Source: Hymenobacter busanensis
Lineage (GTDB): Bacteria; Bacteroidota; Bacteroidia; Cytophagales; Hymenobacteraceae
NCBI RefSeq assembly: GCF_008727865.1
Contig: NZ_VTWU01000001.1
Span: forward strand, 496,001 to 560,000
Direction of reading: 5' to 3'
DNA length: 64,000 nucleotides
Below, in pieces: positions 26,254 through 34,674 of the stretch. Each line of letters begins with the position of its first letter. Position 1 is the first letter of the stretch. The translations under genes were made by a program, and so were the position numbers. The notes under the pieces were generated by a model. It saw only the letters and a list, made by a program, of their open reading frames with translations, had not been told where the DNA came from and searched no databases.

Positions 26254-27279
26254 TTAGCGGCTGGCCAAGCGTTGAAATTCGCGCCGAAGCTCCTCAGTTG
26301 CCAAAACCGGAGCATAAGGCTCCCGAAGGATTGTTTCGTGGAACCGGAGGCCACTGGCCATAGCCTCTTTCAATTGCTCCGGTGGCAACTGCGCGAAATC
26401 ACCTACCGAATAGGCTTGGCGGTGCTCGTGCACATAAGCAGCCAAATAGCGCTGGTTGTCGACGTAGTACCCCGTAACGGCGGCGCAGCCCAATACCAAG
26501 GCTTCCAGCAGCACCGTGCTAGCCGGGCACACCACCACGTCGTGGGCCTGAAACAGCGCCGCCATTTCCGCCGAGCCCAGATTACGCCGAACCGAAATCT
26601 GGACGGTGGGATGATCGGCAATCAGCGGTTGCAAAGCCGCCTCGTGCGCGAAGGCACTGCCTATGACCACGCTAATCCGCCGGAGTTGGGGCAGTTGCAG
26701 CAGAGCCGTCAGGCAGCGGACCGTGAGTTGCTGCGGGTCGGCGCCGCCAAAGCACAATGCAACCGCAGTGACATGTGGGACCACCTGCGGCCAACGAGCA
26801 CGCTGCCGGAACTCAGAACGCAACAAGGAAAAGGCCGGGCCCAGGCAAAAGCGGGTGGTGCTTAAGGCCTGGTAATCGTGGGGCGTAACGCCGGGCGCGT
26901 GATTGATTACCAGATCCGCTGCCATAGCCCAGGCCCGCAAATCGTCCACCACCGCCACGCGGCAACCGCTCTGCCGCACGGTTGCCTGATAAGCGGTAGC
27001 AAAGCGGTAGCCATCGAGTACTACCACGTCGGTCGGTTGGAGTTGGCCCATCAGCACGGGAGCTTCGGCTTCATACTCCTGAGCAGGCAATTCCCACAGG
27101 TGCATGCCGGCACTCGTAATCATGTCGCGAATGGCGGAGGTGGGTTGCTGGATGGCAAACCAGCAGACGGCAAACTCGGCCCTCACCATATCGGCAAGGG
27201 CCAGCAACCGCACCACGTGGCCGAGGCCGATTTGCGCGTTGCCATCGGCGCGCAGCACCAGTCGGGAGCCAGATGGCAT
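26254..27279 (-). CDS. pseG: UDP-2,4-diacetamido-2,4,6-trideoxy-L-altropyranose hydrolase
   Basis: Inverting hydrolase that removes UDP to yield 2,4-diacetamido-2,4,6-trideoxy-L-altrose. 341 residues, GT-B/MurG-like fold. The N-terminal RADGNAQIGLGHVVR carries the catalytic-loop histidine (His21), and CFGGADPQ and the ASTVLLEAL segment match the UDP-binding half. The ATG at 27279 overlaps the TGA of the cytidylyltransferase gene (TGATG), so the two are coupled. Confidence 0.92.
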   Translation of the reverse strand: MPSGSRLVLRADGNAQIGLGHVVRLLALADMVRAEFAVCWFAIQQPTSAIRDMITSAGMHLWELPAQEYEAEAPVLMGQLQPTDVVVLDGYRFATAYQATVRQSGCRVAVVDDLRAWAMAADLVINHAPGVTPHDYQALSTTRFCLGPAFSLLRSEFRQRARWPQVVPHVTAVALCFGGADPQQLTVRCLTALLQLPQLRRISVVIGSAFAHEAALQPLIADHPTVQISVRRNLGSAEMAALFQAHDVVVCPASTVLLEALVLGCAAVTGYYVDNQRYLAAYVHEHRQAYSVGDFAQLPPEQLKEAMASGLRFHETILREPYAPVLATEELRREFQRLASR

Positions 27280-28025
27280 CACGGGCGAATTTGTTCGTTG
27301 TGGCGGTTGACGTCGAGCACCCACGGGTATTTTGTTACGAAGGCTTGCACCTGCTCCAAATCAAACCGGGGCGGCAAGTTGGTGTACAGCAAATGCAGCA
27401 AGGCATAGTCGCTCGGAAAATCCACCGTCAGGCGCAACTGGCTGATAGCGGGAGCCGCTTTTAGCTCCATTGTCAGCAACCGAAACGCCTCGGGATGCCG
27501 ACGTAGGTACAGAGTAACGTGTTCCCGTTCGGCCGGCTGGCTCGCTTGCGCAAAAGCAGCGGCCAAGGCCGAGGCACTGATGACCTCGGTATTGGTGCCC
27601 AGCGGCAAGCCCGAAGTCAGGGTATAATCGGCGTGATGCGCGTGGTGCTTGGCAACTGCCGCACTTATGTAGTGCGGATCAATGGCTGGATTGTCGGCGG
27701 TAAGGCGCACAACGGCACTGAGCCCAAATGCCTCGGCGGCATGATGAAAACGGGCCAGTACATCGTCTTCGGCACCCCGAAACACCGCAGCGCCCAGTGC
27801 TGCAGCCGCTGCCGCAATGGCATCGTCCTGGGGCAGGGTAGTGGTAGCCACTACCACTATATCGATGCCCTGGCAGGCACGGGCCCTTCCCACCACATGA
27901 GCCAGCAAGGACAGGCCATTGCCCAGCGGCAACGGCAGTAGTGACTTACCCGGCAGGCGCGTGGACCCCAAGCGGGCCTGAACGACTGCGCCAACGCGGC
28001 GCGGAGAAGTTAGCGAATCGTCCAT
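27279..28025 (-). CDS. pseF: SpsF-type CMP-sugar cytidylyltransferase (pseF role)
   Basis: 248 residues. VVQARLGSTRLPGKSLL (14-30) is the CTP-binding signature of cytidylyltransferases in the SpsF/COG1861 branch; the LTADNPAIDP supplies the metal-binding Asp. It would activate pseudaminic acid with CTP. The sequence belongs to the SpsF group rather than the classical Campylobacter/Helicobacter PseF, so the symbol reflects role by context. A frame open to 28604 is antisense-like sequence over the SDR; ATG 28025 is the conserved start. Its start overlaps the SDR end by 16 bases. Confidence 0.85.
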   Translation of the reverse strand: MDDSLTSPRRVGAVVQARLGSTRLPGKSLLPLPLGNGLSLLAHVVGRARACQGIDIVVVATTTLPQDDAIAAAAAALGAAVFRGAEDDVLARFHHAAEAFGLSAVVRLTADNPAIDPHYISAAVAKHHAHHADYTLTSGLPLGTNTEVISASALAAAFAQASQPAEREHVTLYLRRHPEAFRLLTMELKAAPAISQLRLTVDFPSDYALLHLLYTNLPPRFDLEQVQAFVTKYPWVLDVNRHNEQIRP

Positions 28026-28816
28026 CCTCCGTCCACCACCAAGTTGTGTCCCGTTACAAAATCGGCCGCGCGTGAGCTGAGGTACACGAAAGCGCCTACC
28101 AAATCCTCGGGCTGGCCAATTCGGCCGAGCGGAATGCGCTGCTCCAACTCGTGTACGAAAGCTGGGTGCTGCTGCACTGCCGCGCTGGGAAATGCTCCGG
28201 GAGTCACGCAATTGACCTGGATGTTTTCCCGGCCCAAGTACGATGCGAAGTACCGTGTGAGCTGAATAACGCCTGCTTTGGCCGCGCCGTAGTGTGGCGG
28301 ATTGATAAACTGGGGAGTGGCTTCGTAAGCTGTAAAATCGGGCGCCACTACCCCGTACATCGAGGCCACGTTGATGATTTTGCCGCTGCCTTGCCGGCGA
28401 AAATAGGGCAGAATCTCTCGGATGCACCGGTAGGTGGTGCCCAAGGCTCCATCCAAGCCGAATGCAAATTCCTCGTCTGTCAGCTGGTCCGGCTGATTGC
28501 CGCGGCTGTAGAGGGCGTTGTTGATGAGAACCGCCGGCGGGCCATAAGCTGCGGCTGCAGTAGCAAAGGCCTGCTGCACCGAAGCAGTATCGGCCACATC
28601 GCACGGTATAAAGTGAATGTTGCCGTCTTCAGCACCGAAAACCGCCTCAAATTCTTCGGCACGGCGCCCGAGTACCACTACCGTTGCACCGTAGGCCGAA
28701 ATGCCTCGAACGGTAGCGCGCCCCAAGTGACCGTAGCCGCCGGTTATCAGCACTACTTTGCCGGCAAGCGAAAACAGGTTGCGGAGCGAAGGGTCGTTTA
28801 GCGCGTCGGCGGCCAT
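28010..28816 (-). CDS. Short-chain dehydrogenase/reductase in the Pse operon
   Basis: 268 residues, classical SDR. Rossmann motif TGGYGHLG (25-32), NNA (99-101), and catalytic Ser152, Tyr176 and Lys180 (YGAAK). The C-terminal PGAFPS and FVTGHNLVVDGGWTIR are typical of the 3-oxoacyl reductase-like class. The canonical pseudaminic acid pathway has no SDR beyond PseB, so its substrate is unknown; PtmA of flagellin glycan loci is a similar orphan case. It overlaps both neighbours (18 or so bases with the aldo/keto reductase, 16 with pseF), so the three are tightly coupled. Confidence 0.87.
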   Translation of the reverse strand: MAADALNDPSLRNLFSLAGKVVLITGGYGHLGRATVRGISAYGATVVVLGRRAEEFEAVFGAEDGNIHFIPCDVADTASVQQAFATAAAAYGPPAVLINNALYSRGNQPDQLTDEEFAFGLDGALGTTYRCIREILPYFRRQGSGKIINVASMYGVVAPDFTAYEATPQFINPPHYGAAKAGVIQLTRYFASYLGRENIQVNCVTPGAFPSAAVQQHPAFVHELEQRIPLGRIGQPEDLVGAFVYLSSRAADFVTGHNLVVDGGWTIR

Positions 28817-29679
28817 GTATAAGGCAAGATAAACTGGTCGGTCGGCTCGGCCAACGCCAGCAGATGAGGACGTAATTGACGAGCCGTGTCTGCGTATGCG
28901 CCGGCCGCTACGTTGGCTCGCAAGTTATCCACCGAATCGACGCCAATTACCACCCGGGCTACGTCGGGCGTTTGCGTTGCAAAGAGCAAAAGCATAGCTT
29001 CCAACGGTATGTTCGCCTCATTGGCTAGGGAATGAAGCTGTTGCAGCTTAGGCCGGAGCGGCTCGAAAAACGCAGGTAGGGTGGTGAGGTCACGCAGGAG
29101 CAGGCCCTGCAGAAATGCCGAGCGCACATGCACCTCTACTCCCCGGGTGGCTAGCTCCGGTAGAAGCGGGGCAAAACGCTGATCAAAAACGTTGAATGGC
29201 ACTTGTACTAAGTCTACTCCCAGGTCACTACTCAACAGCCACCGTGCCTGTGCCGGGTGGTAGAGCGACACCCCGATCCGCTGTGTTAATCCGTCTTTCT
29301 GGGCAGCAATCAAGGCCTGCCAGGACTCAGGGTATTGTTGCAGGTTTTCGAAACGGTGAAGCAACACCCCGTACACGCTGCGGCGACGCAGGCGGGTCAG
29401 TGAGGTGTGCAACTGCTGAGTTACTTCAGCTGGCGGAGCACCGGCCAGCTTCGTGACTACTTCCAGGGTGGAAGTTTGTTCGCCGAAAACGCCTAATCGG
29501 ACCTCGCTGTCGCCGTAAGCACTGGCGGTATCAAGCATAGACACCCCTGCTTCAGCCGCTGCCGCCAAAATTGCCTGCACAGTAGCATCGTCAGGCCGTC
29601 CGTGCAAGTTGTTTAGGCCATAATCAAGCCCAAACTGCGCGGTGCCCAGGGCCAGACGTTCTGCGAAGGAGACCGGCAT
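28798..29679 (-). CDS. Aldo/keto reductase in the Pse operon
   Basis: 293 residues, AKR TIM barrel. LALGTAQFGLDYGL at the N terminus, and the tetrad Asp50, Tyr55 (MLDTASAYGDSE), Lys77 (VVTKLAG) and His108 (YGVLLHRF) are all present, so it should be active with NADPH. Its ATG overlaps the pseC stop (TAATG). No reductase of this type is needed for ordinary pseudaminic acid; it may act on a keto or aldehyde intermediate of a variant sugar. Confidence 0.88.
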   Translation of the reverse strand: MPVSFAERLALGTAQFGLDYGLNNLHGRPDDATVQAILAAAAEAGVSMLDTASAYGDSEVRLGVFGEQTSTLEVVTKLAGAPPAEVTQQLHTSLTRLRRRSVYGVLLHRFENLQQYPESWQALIAAQKDGLTQRIGVSLYHPAQARWLLSSDLGVDLVQVPFNVFDQRFAPLLPELATRGVEVHVRSAFLQGLLLRDLTTLPAFFEPLRPKLQQLHSLANEANIPLEAMLLLFATQTPDVARVVIGVDSVDNLRANVAAGAYADTARQLRPHLLALAEPTDQFILPYTWPPTR

Positions 29680-30854
29680 TATCCGCGACTTACAAATTCG
29701 CGCACGCACTCAATGACATAAACCTGCTCCGCATCCGTCAGCGTTGGGAACATGGGCAGGCTCAGGCAATGCTCGTAATAAGCTTCGGCGTGCGGAAAGT
29801 CGCCCGCTTTCCAGCCCAACTCTTGGTAGTAAGGCATGAGGTGCACCGGAATGTAATGGACCTGCGCAAAAATCTGCTTGGTGCGCAGGAAATCATAAAG
29901 CCCGCGGCGGTCGGCCACCTGAACGATATAGAGGTGGTACGCGTGGCCCACGCTGGTCTGTAGCAACTGCACACCGGGCATCGCGGCAAATTCTTCGTCG
30001 TAGCGGCGGGCTAGCTCCCGGCGGCGGGCCAAGCCGTCGTCGGCGCGCTGCAGCTGGCTGATGCCGAGGGCGCACAGCATATCGGGCAAGCGGTAGTTGT
30101 AGCCCAGTTCCTGCATTTCCATGTACCAGCCGCCTTGGTCGGGGCGGTGCATGTGGGCTGGGTCCTTGGTAATACCGTGCGTGCGCAACAGCAACAGGCG
30201 CTCATACAGGTCGCGGCGGTTGGTGGTTACCATGCCGCCCTCGCCGGTGGCAATATGTTTGACGGGATGAAACGAGAAAATGGCCAGATCGGCCAGCTGC
30301 CCGTTGCCGCAACGCTGCTCCTGGCCGTGGCTGTCGACAAACGAGCCGCCGGGCGCATGGCAGGCGTCTTCGATGATCCAGAGTCCAAACTCGTCGGCCA
30401 ACTGGCGGGCTTCCTCCAAGTTCACCGGCAGGCCGGCAAAATCCACTGGAATTAGGCCGTGAAAATGCCCGCGCGGGTGGCTTTCGAGCAGCCGGCGCAC
30501 AGCTTTTAGGTCGATCAGGGCCGTGGAAGGGTCGATATCGGCGAAATGCACCTCGCCACCGCAGTAACGTACGCAGTTTGCCGAGGCCGCAAACGTGATG
30601 GGCGTGGTGATGACGCGCTGCCCCGCCTGCACATTCAGCGCCAACGTGCACAGGTGCAACGCGGCCGTGCCATTGCTTGCGGCTACCGCATACCGCACTC
30701 CGATGTACTCGGCAAACTGCCGCTCAAACTCGGCAACTTGCGGCCCTTGCGTCAGGAAGTCGGAGCGAAGCGTGGCGAGAACGGCCTGCTCGTCGGCTTC
30801 GGTGATGTGCTGGCGGCCGTAGGGAATGGGGGGAGACAGAAACATTTTGCTCAA
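29679..30854 (-). CDS. pseC: UDP-4-amino-4,6-dideoxy-N-acetyl-L-altrosamine transaminase
   Basis: PLP enzyme that aminates C4 of the PseB product using glutamate. 391 residues, DegT fold. IPYGRQHITEADE at the N terminus, NGTAALHL, EDACHAPGG and the Schiff-base Lys199 in FSFHPVKHIATGEGG (HPVK.ITTGEGG is typical of PseC). The C-terminal VHYIPVHLMPYY is also conserved. Starts 24 bases from the end of the decayed acyltransferase gene. Confidence 0.95.
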   Translation of the reverse strand: MSKMFLSPPIPYGRQHITEADEQAVLATLRSDFLTQGPQVAEFERQFAEYIGVRYAVAASNGTAALHLCTLALNVQAGQRVITTPITFAASANCVRYCGGEVHFADIDPSTALIDLKAVRRLLESHPRGHFHGLIPVDFAGLPVNLEEARQLADEFGLWIIEDACHAPGGSFVDSHGQEQRCGNGQLADLAIFSFHPVKHIATGEGGMVTTNRRDLYERLLLLRTHGITKDPAHMHRPDQGGWYMEMQELGYNYRLPDMLCALGISQLQRADDGLARRRELARRYDEEFAAMPGVQLLQTSVGHAYHLYIVQVADRRGLYDFLRTKQIFAQVHYIPVHLMPYYQELGWKAGDFPHAEAYYEHCLSLPMFPTLTDAEQVYVIECVREFVSRG

Positions 30855-30878
30855 TTGTTAAAAACGGTTCTTCGTATC

Positions 30879-32027
30879 CTAAGCACCACCACTGTTAACA
30901 ACAGTGAATTTCTTTTTAAGGTGTAAAAACGGCTGCTCAATATATATGTAAGAGAAATGGGCAATAAGTATAGTTAAGGGTAAGCCACAAGTGTACAATG
31001 CTATGTTTACTATTGTTTCATTGTTTATTCTGAAATATTTTAAAAATGAAAAAATAAAACCAAGAACGATAAAGTGCCACATGTAAATGCCAAATGATAA
31101 ATTGCCCAAATATGACCATAGCTTCTTTTCAAATCTTAGCAGTGGGTTTTTTTTCCATTGAAGTGGATAAAATAATGTAGCAAAATAAAATAGAGTATAC
31201 TTCAAATTCAAATCCTTTGATTCGTATTTTAAATATTATCAGTGTTAAAATTGCGAAATAGCATGATATTTCAATGATTTTATTTTTTGCAATTTTTTCA
31301 ATAATTTTTTTATGATAAAAGCAAAAATAGGCGCCTATGCCGCCTATTGCCATGCATCCGAGTTTAGTTATTGTAAGAATTGCAGCTGTGTAGTAAAAGA
31401 AAGAATTGAAATATTTAGCATGCGTATATAAGTGGGCTGATATTGAATTGAGTGCTACTAATAATATAGGCATTATTATTATTGTGATAATAAATGTCTT
31501 GCGCTTAAGGTAGTTTACTAGCAATGGCCAAAATAAATAGAATTGCTCTTCTACTCCTATTGACCATAACGGATTAGCGTAAGATACTGTCATGGTAAAA
31601 GCCATTGCAAAATTAGGTAGCATAAATATATAAAATAATAAATTGCCTGGAAAGTTTAGGTTATCTACATTTGTTACTCTAGGTATGTCGAAAAAATCTA
31701 TGCGGAGTAAAATAAAAAAACAATTGATGCTACAAGGTAATATAGCGGCCAGATTCTTAAAATTCTTCTTAAATAGAAATCTTAAATAGAAATACTTTTA
31801 TTTTGAGTTTTTTCTGCGAAAAGGAGATACGAAATTAAAAAGCCACTTAAGACAAAGAAAAAAATTACAGCTAAACGTCCTATTAGCTCTGTGGGGTAAT
31901 TTTTGTAAACATTATGGAAAGCATGAAGGCCTTTGATTTCCTCCGTGTGAACCAAGACGACTAATGACGCAGCAACAAATCTAAAAAAATTAAGGCCTGG
32001 GAAATATATCTTTTTAGATGTTGTCAT
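30879..32027 (-). pseudogene. Decayed acyltransferase-3 (OafA/YrhL-like) gene
   Basis: Three pieces of one integral-membrane O-acyltransferase lie in order on the minus strand. The N part starts at 32027 (FPGLNFFRFVAASLVVLVH) and ends at an in-frame TAA (31782-31784), after which the same frame goes on with FYLRRILRIWPLYYL. A shift near an A7/T7 tract (31714-31720) is needed to reach the middle part (PLWSIGVEEQFYLFWPLL). A second shift of opposite sign at an 8-base tract (31147-31154) is needed to reach the C part (WSYLGNLSFGIYMWHF). The nonsense codon falls in a perfect 13-base tandem duplication. The region is far more AT-rich than its neighbours. In a live gene it would O-acetylate the surface glycan. 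Confidence 0.83.
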
Positions 32028-32034
32028 ATCATCA

Positions 32035-33054
32035 TTATGCTTCAAACCCGGCATCCACGTGCTGGCGGATTTCATCACGCAGCTGCTCGGCATCTAGCCA
32101 TTCTTCGTTGTTCGACGAGTTGTAGTGGAAGCCCAACGGCACGCGTTTACCGTTGAAATGCTTGATGAATTCGTCGGTGTCCCAGCGCGGCGTGGCAGGC
32201 AGAATCACGTAGTAGCGGTCCAATTCCACCGTGCTCAGGGCGTCGGTTTCGGTAATCATTTCCTCGTGCAGCTTTTCGCCTGGCCGAATGCCCACAATTT
32301 CCTGTTGGCAATTGGGGCCGATGGCTTCGGCCAGCTCCGTAATGCGGTAGCTAGGAATTTTCGGTACGAAAATTTCCCCGCCCCAGGAGTGTTCCAGCGC
32401 GTAGAGCACCAAATCCACGCCTTCCTCCAGGGAGATGTTGAAGCGCGTCATATCGGGGTGGGTGATGGGCAGTACGCCCGTAGCGCGGCGTTGCAGGAAA
32501 AACGGCACCACCGAGCCGCGCGAGCCGATAACGTTGCCGTAGCGCACCACCGAAAAGCGCAGGTCGCGGGAGCCTTTCATGTTATTAGCCGCCACAAAGA
32601 GCTTGTCGGAACAGAGCTTGGTGGCGCCGTAGAGGTTGATGGGCGCGGCGGCTTTGTCGGTGCTCAGGGCCACCACGTCTTTCACGCCGCAGTCGAGGGC
32701 GGCGTTAATCACGTTTTCGGCCCCAAAGATGTTGGTCTTGATGCACTCCATCGGGTTGTACTCGGCGGCGGGCACTTGCTTGAGAGCGGCGGCGTGCACA
32801 ATCACGTCGATGCCCTCGCAGGCGCGCTTCATTCGCTCGGCGTCGCGCACGTCGCCGATGAAGTAGCGCATGGCTGGGTACTTCTCGGTGGGAAAGTGCT
32901 GTGCCATTTCGTACTGCTTCAGTTCGTCGCGCGAGTACACCACCAGGCGCTTCACCTGCGGAAATTTGTCGAAAACCGACTGCACGAACTGCTTGCCAAA
33001 CGAACCGGTACCGCCGGTTACCAGAATAGACTTGTGATTGAGGTCGAGGGCCAT
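32035..33054 (-). CDS. pseB: UDP-N-acetylglucosamine 4,6-dehydratase (inverting)
   Basis: First step of pseudaminic acid synthesis: dehydration with C5 inversion of UDP-GlcNAc. 339 residues, extended SDR. NAD(P) motif GGTGSFG (14-20); catalytic Asp133/Lys134 (STDKAAAPIN) and Tyr142/Lys146 (YGATK). SRDELKQYEM and PGEKLHEEMI are family landmarks. It is the first gene of the operon, with a consensus promoter about 40 bases upstream. Confidence 0.96.
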   Translation of the reverse strand: MALDLNHKSILVTGGTGSFGKQFVQSVFDKFPQVKRLVVYSRDELKQYEMAQHFPTEKYPAMRYFIGDVRDAERMKRACEGIDVIVHAAALKQVPAAEYNPMECIKTNIFGAENVINAALDCGVKDVVALSTDKAAAPINLYGATKLCSDKLFVAANNMKGSRDLRFSVVRYGNVIGSRGSVVPFFLQRRATGVLPITHPDMTRFNISLEEGVDLVLYALEHSWGGEIFVPKIPSYRITELAEAIGPNCQQEIVGIRPGEKLHEEMITETDALSTVELDRYYVILPATPRWDTDEFIKHFNGKRVPLGFHYNSSNNEEWLDAEQLRDEIRQHVDAGFEA

Positions 33055-33094
33055 GCCAGGGAAATAGGAGCCGGCGTTGGGGCCGGAGAAGCCG

Positions 33095-33102
33095 CAAAAT
33101 TA
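33095..33102 (-). promoter_or_regulatory. -7 element of the pse operon
   Basis: On the minus strand TAATTTTG, a perfect TAnnTTTG match, about 40 bases before the pseB ATG. I see no good TTG at -33. Confidence 0.55.
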
Positions 33103-33159
33103 GGCAATAGCCGCGGGCTTTGCCTCGCCGTCGTGGTTTTGGCCCTTCCAGGCTGAGCC

Positions 33160-34467
33160 TCAGCCCCGGATCAAAGCCACGAGGCGCTCGGTGAGGGCGC
33201 GGCGCGAGTAGCGGGCGTGACTGACGGCAGGCAAATCCAGGTTAGGGTTCTGCTGCCACGCGCCCACCAACTGGTCGAGGTGCTCGGCCATGGCCGCCGT
33301 GGCGTCGTAGGGGAGGGTGCGGCCGGCCTGGTTTTCTTCCAGAATGTGGTCGGCGTCGGAGCCCACCGGGCCGATGCAAATGATGGGCTTGTTGGTGGCC
33401 AAGTACTCGAAAATCTTGCCGGGCAGGATGCCAAAATTGTGTGGTACATCGGGAATGGCCAGTAGCAGCGCCGTGGTGCTCAGCAGGTAGCCGATGGATT
33501 CGTCGTGGGGCACGAAGGGCACGATGTCGGTGTGCGGCAGCAAGCCCGCAGCGGCCAGCTGCTGCTCGATTTCGCGGGCTACGCGGCCCACAAAGCGCAG
33601 CCGCAGCGGCACGGCGGGGTGGCGCCGGATGCAGGCCGCCACCTCGCGCAGAAAGGGCTCAATGTGGTATTGACCCGTGATGGTGCCCACATAGGTAATC
33701 AGCAGCTGCTCGGCCGGTGGGGCAGAAGGGGCGCCAAAATCGGCTTCGTCGTAGCCGTTGGGCAGCACCACAAACTTGCCCGAGGGCAGTTCGGCCGCCT
33801 TGCCCAGCAGCAGCCGGCGCGTGTCGGAACTGGTAGTGATGACGGCATCGGCGGCGGCCAGCACCTGCCGCTCGTAGCGGGCATCGAGCCAACGGGCCGC
33901 GGCGGTGCGCAGCAGCGCCTGGGTGTAGTAAATATCGGTCCACGGGTCACGCAAATCGGCCAGCCAGCGCAGGCCGTAGCGGCGCTTGAGCTGCAGGCCG
34001 ATGAGCTGGGTGGAGTGCGGCGGCGACGAGGTCAGCACGGCGTCGAACTGCTCGCCAGCGGCCAGCAACTGCTCCACGGCGCGCAGCACGTGGCGGTTCC
34101 AGCCGCGGCGCGGGTCGGGCAGAAACAGGTTGCCGCGCACAAAGCGGGCCGCACGCTGGGCCAGGGAAGGTCGGCCCTCGTTGGCAAAGCCGCCGTGTGG
34201 AATGGGCCGGTTGGTGAGCTTTTGATAAGCGCCGAATGGCTCGGTGGTGCCGGTGCGAATTACGCGCACGCCCGGTGGCACGTCGGCCGCCAAGGAGTTG
34301 TCCAGTACCGGGTAAGCCGCCTGCGCCGGGTCGACGGTAATCACCGTGGGCTCGACGCCGAGGGCGGGCAGGTGTTTCACCCACTTCAGGCAGCGCTGCA
34401 CGCCGGCCCCGCCCGAAGGCGGCCAGTAGTAGGTAATGACGAGCAGACGCAGCGGGGCAGCGGACAC
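33160..34467 (-). CDS. Glycosyltransferase family 4
   Basis: 435 residues, GT-B. The N-terminal LLVITYYWPPSGGAGVQRCLKW is typical of WbuB/PelF-like GT4 proteins. The donor-binding half has LLITYVGTITGQYH and the EFLATNKPIICIG-like segment with a conserved acidic residue. It faces the same way as the pse operon and lies 105 bases upstream of pseB, possibly with its own promoter. Probably adds a sugar to the same surface glycan; donor and acceptor are unknown. Confidence 0.88.
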   Translation of the reverse strand: MSAAPLRLLVITYYWPPSGGAGVQRCLKWVKHLPALGVEPTVITVDPAQAAYPVLDNSLAADVPPGVRVIRTGTTEPFGAYQKLTNRPIPHGGFANEGRPSLAQRAARFVRGNLFLPDPRRGWNRHVLRAVEQLLAAGEQFDAVLTSSPPHSTQLIGLQLKRRYGLRWLADLRDPWTDIYYTQALLRTAAARWLDARYERQVLAAADAVITTSSDTRRLLLGKAAELPSGKFVVLPNGYDEADFGAPSAPPAEQLLITYVGTITGQYHIEPFLREVAACIRRHPAVPLRLRFVGRVAREIEQQLAAAGLLPHTDIVPFVPHDESIGYLLSTTALLLAIPDVPHNFGILPGKIFEYLATNKPIICIGPVGSDADHILEENQAGRTLPYDATAAMAEHLDQLVGAWQQNPNLDLPAVSHARYSRRALTERLVALIRG

Positions 34468-34674
34468 GGCGGGGCAGAAAATGCGGCGGAAACACGAAAG
34501 TAAAGCACGGAGCCGGCTTTCGGGGTTTTGTGGCTATTTTTGTGCTTCGTGCGTAGCGCCGCGGGCCGGGCCGGCTTGGCTGGCAGAGGTTTTCGGCCAA
34601 CACAAAGCGTTTCGGCGCTTTTGCGGCCTTGAGTCAGCGGTTGCGCACCGAAAGTACCAGCATCCAGCACCGCC

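Noticed and set aside
27279-28604. 441-codon reading of the cytidylyltransferase as an N-terminal fusion
   Set aside because: The first 193 codons overlap the SDR gene in another frame and look like shadow sequence. The conserved start is at 28025.
31759-31784. 13-base tandem duplication as a short CRISPR-like or VNTR array
   Set aside because: Only two copies and inside a decayed gene; better seen as part of the decay of the acyltransferase gene.
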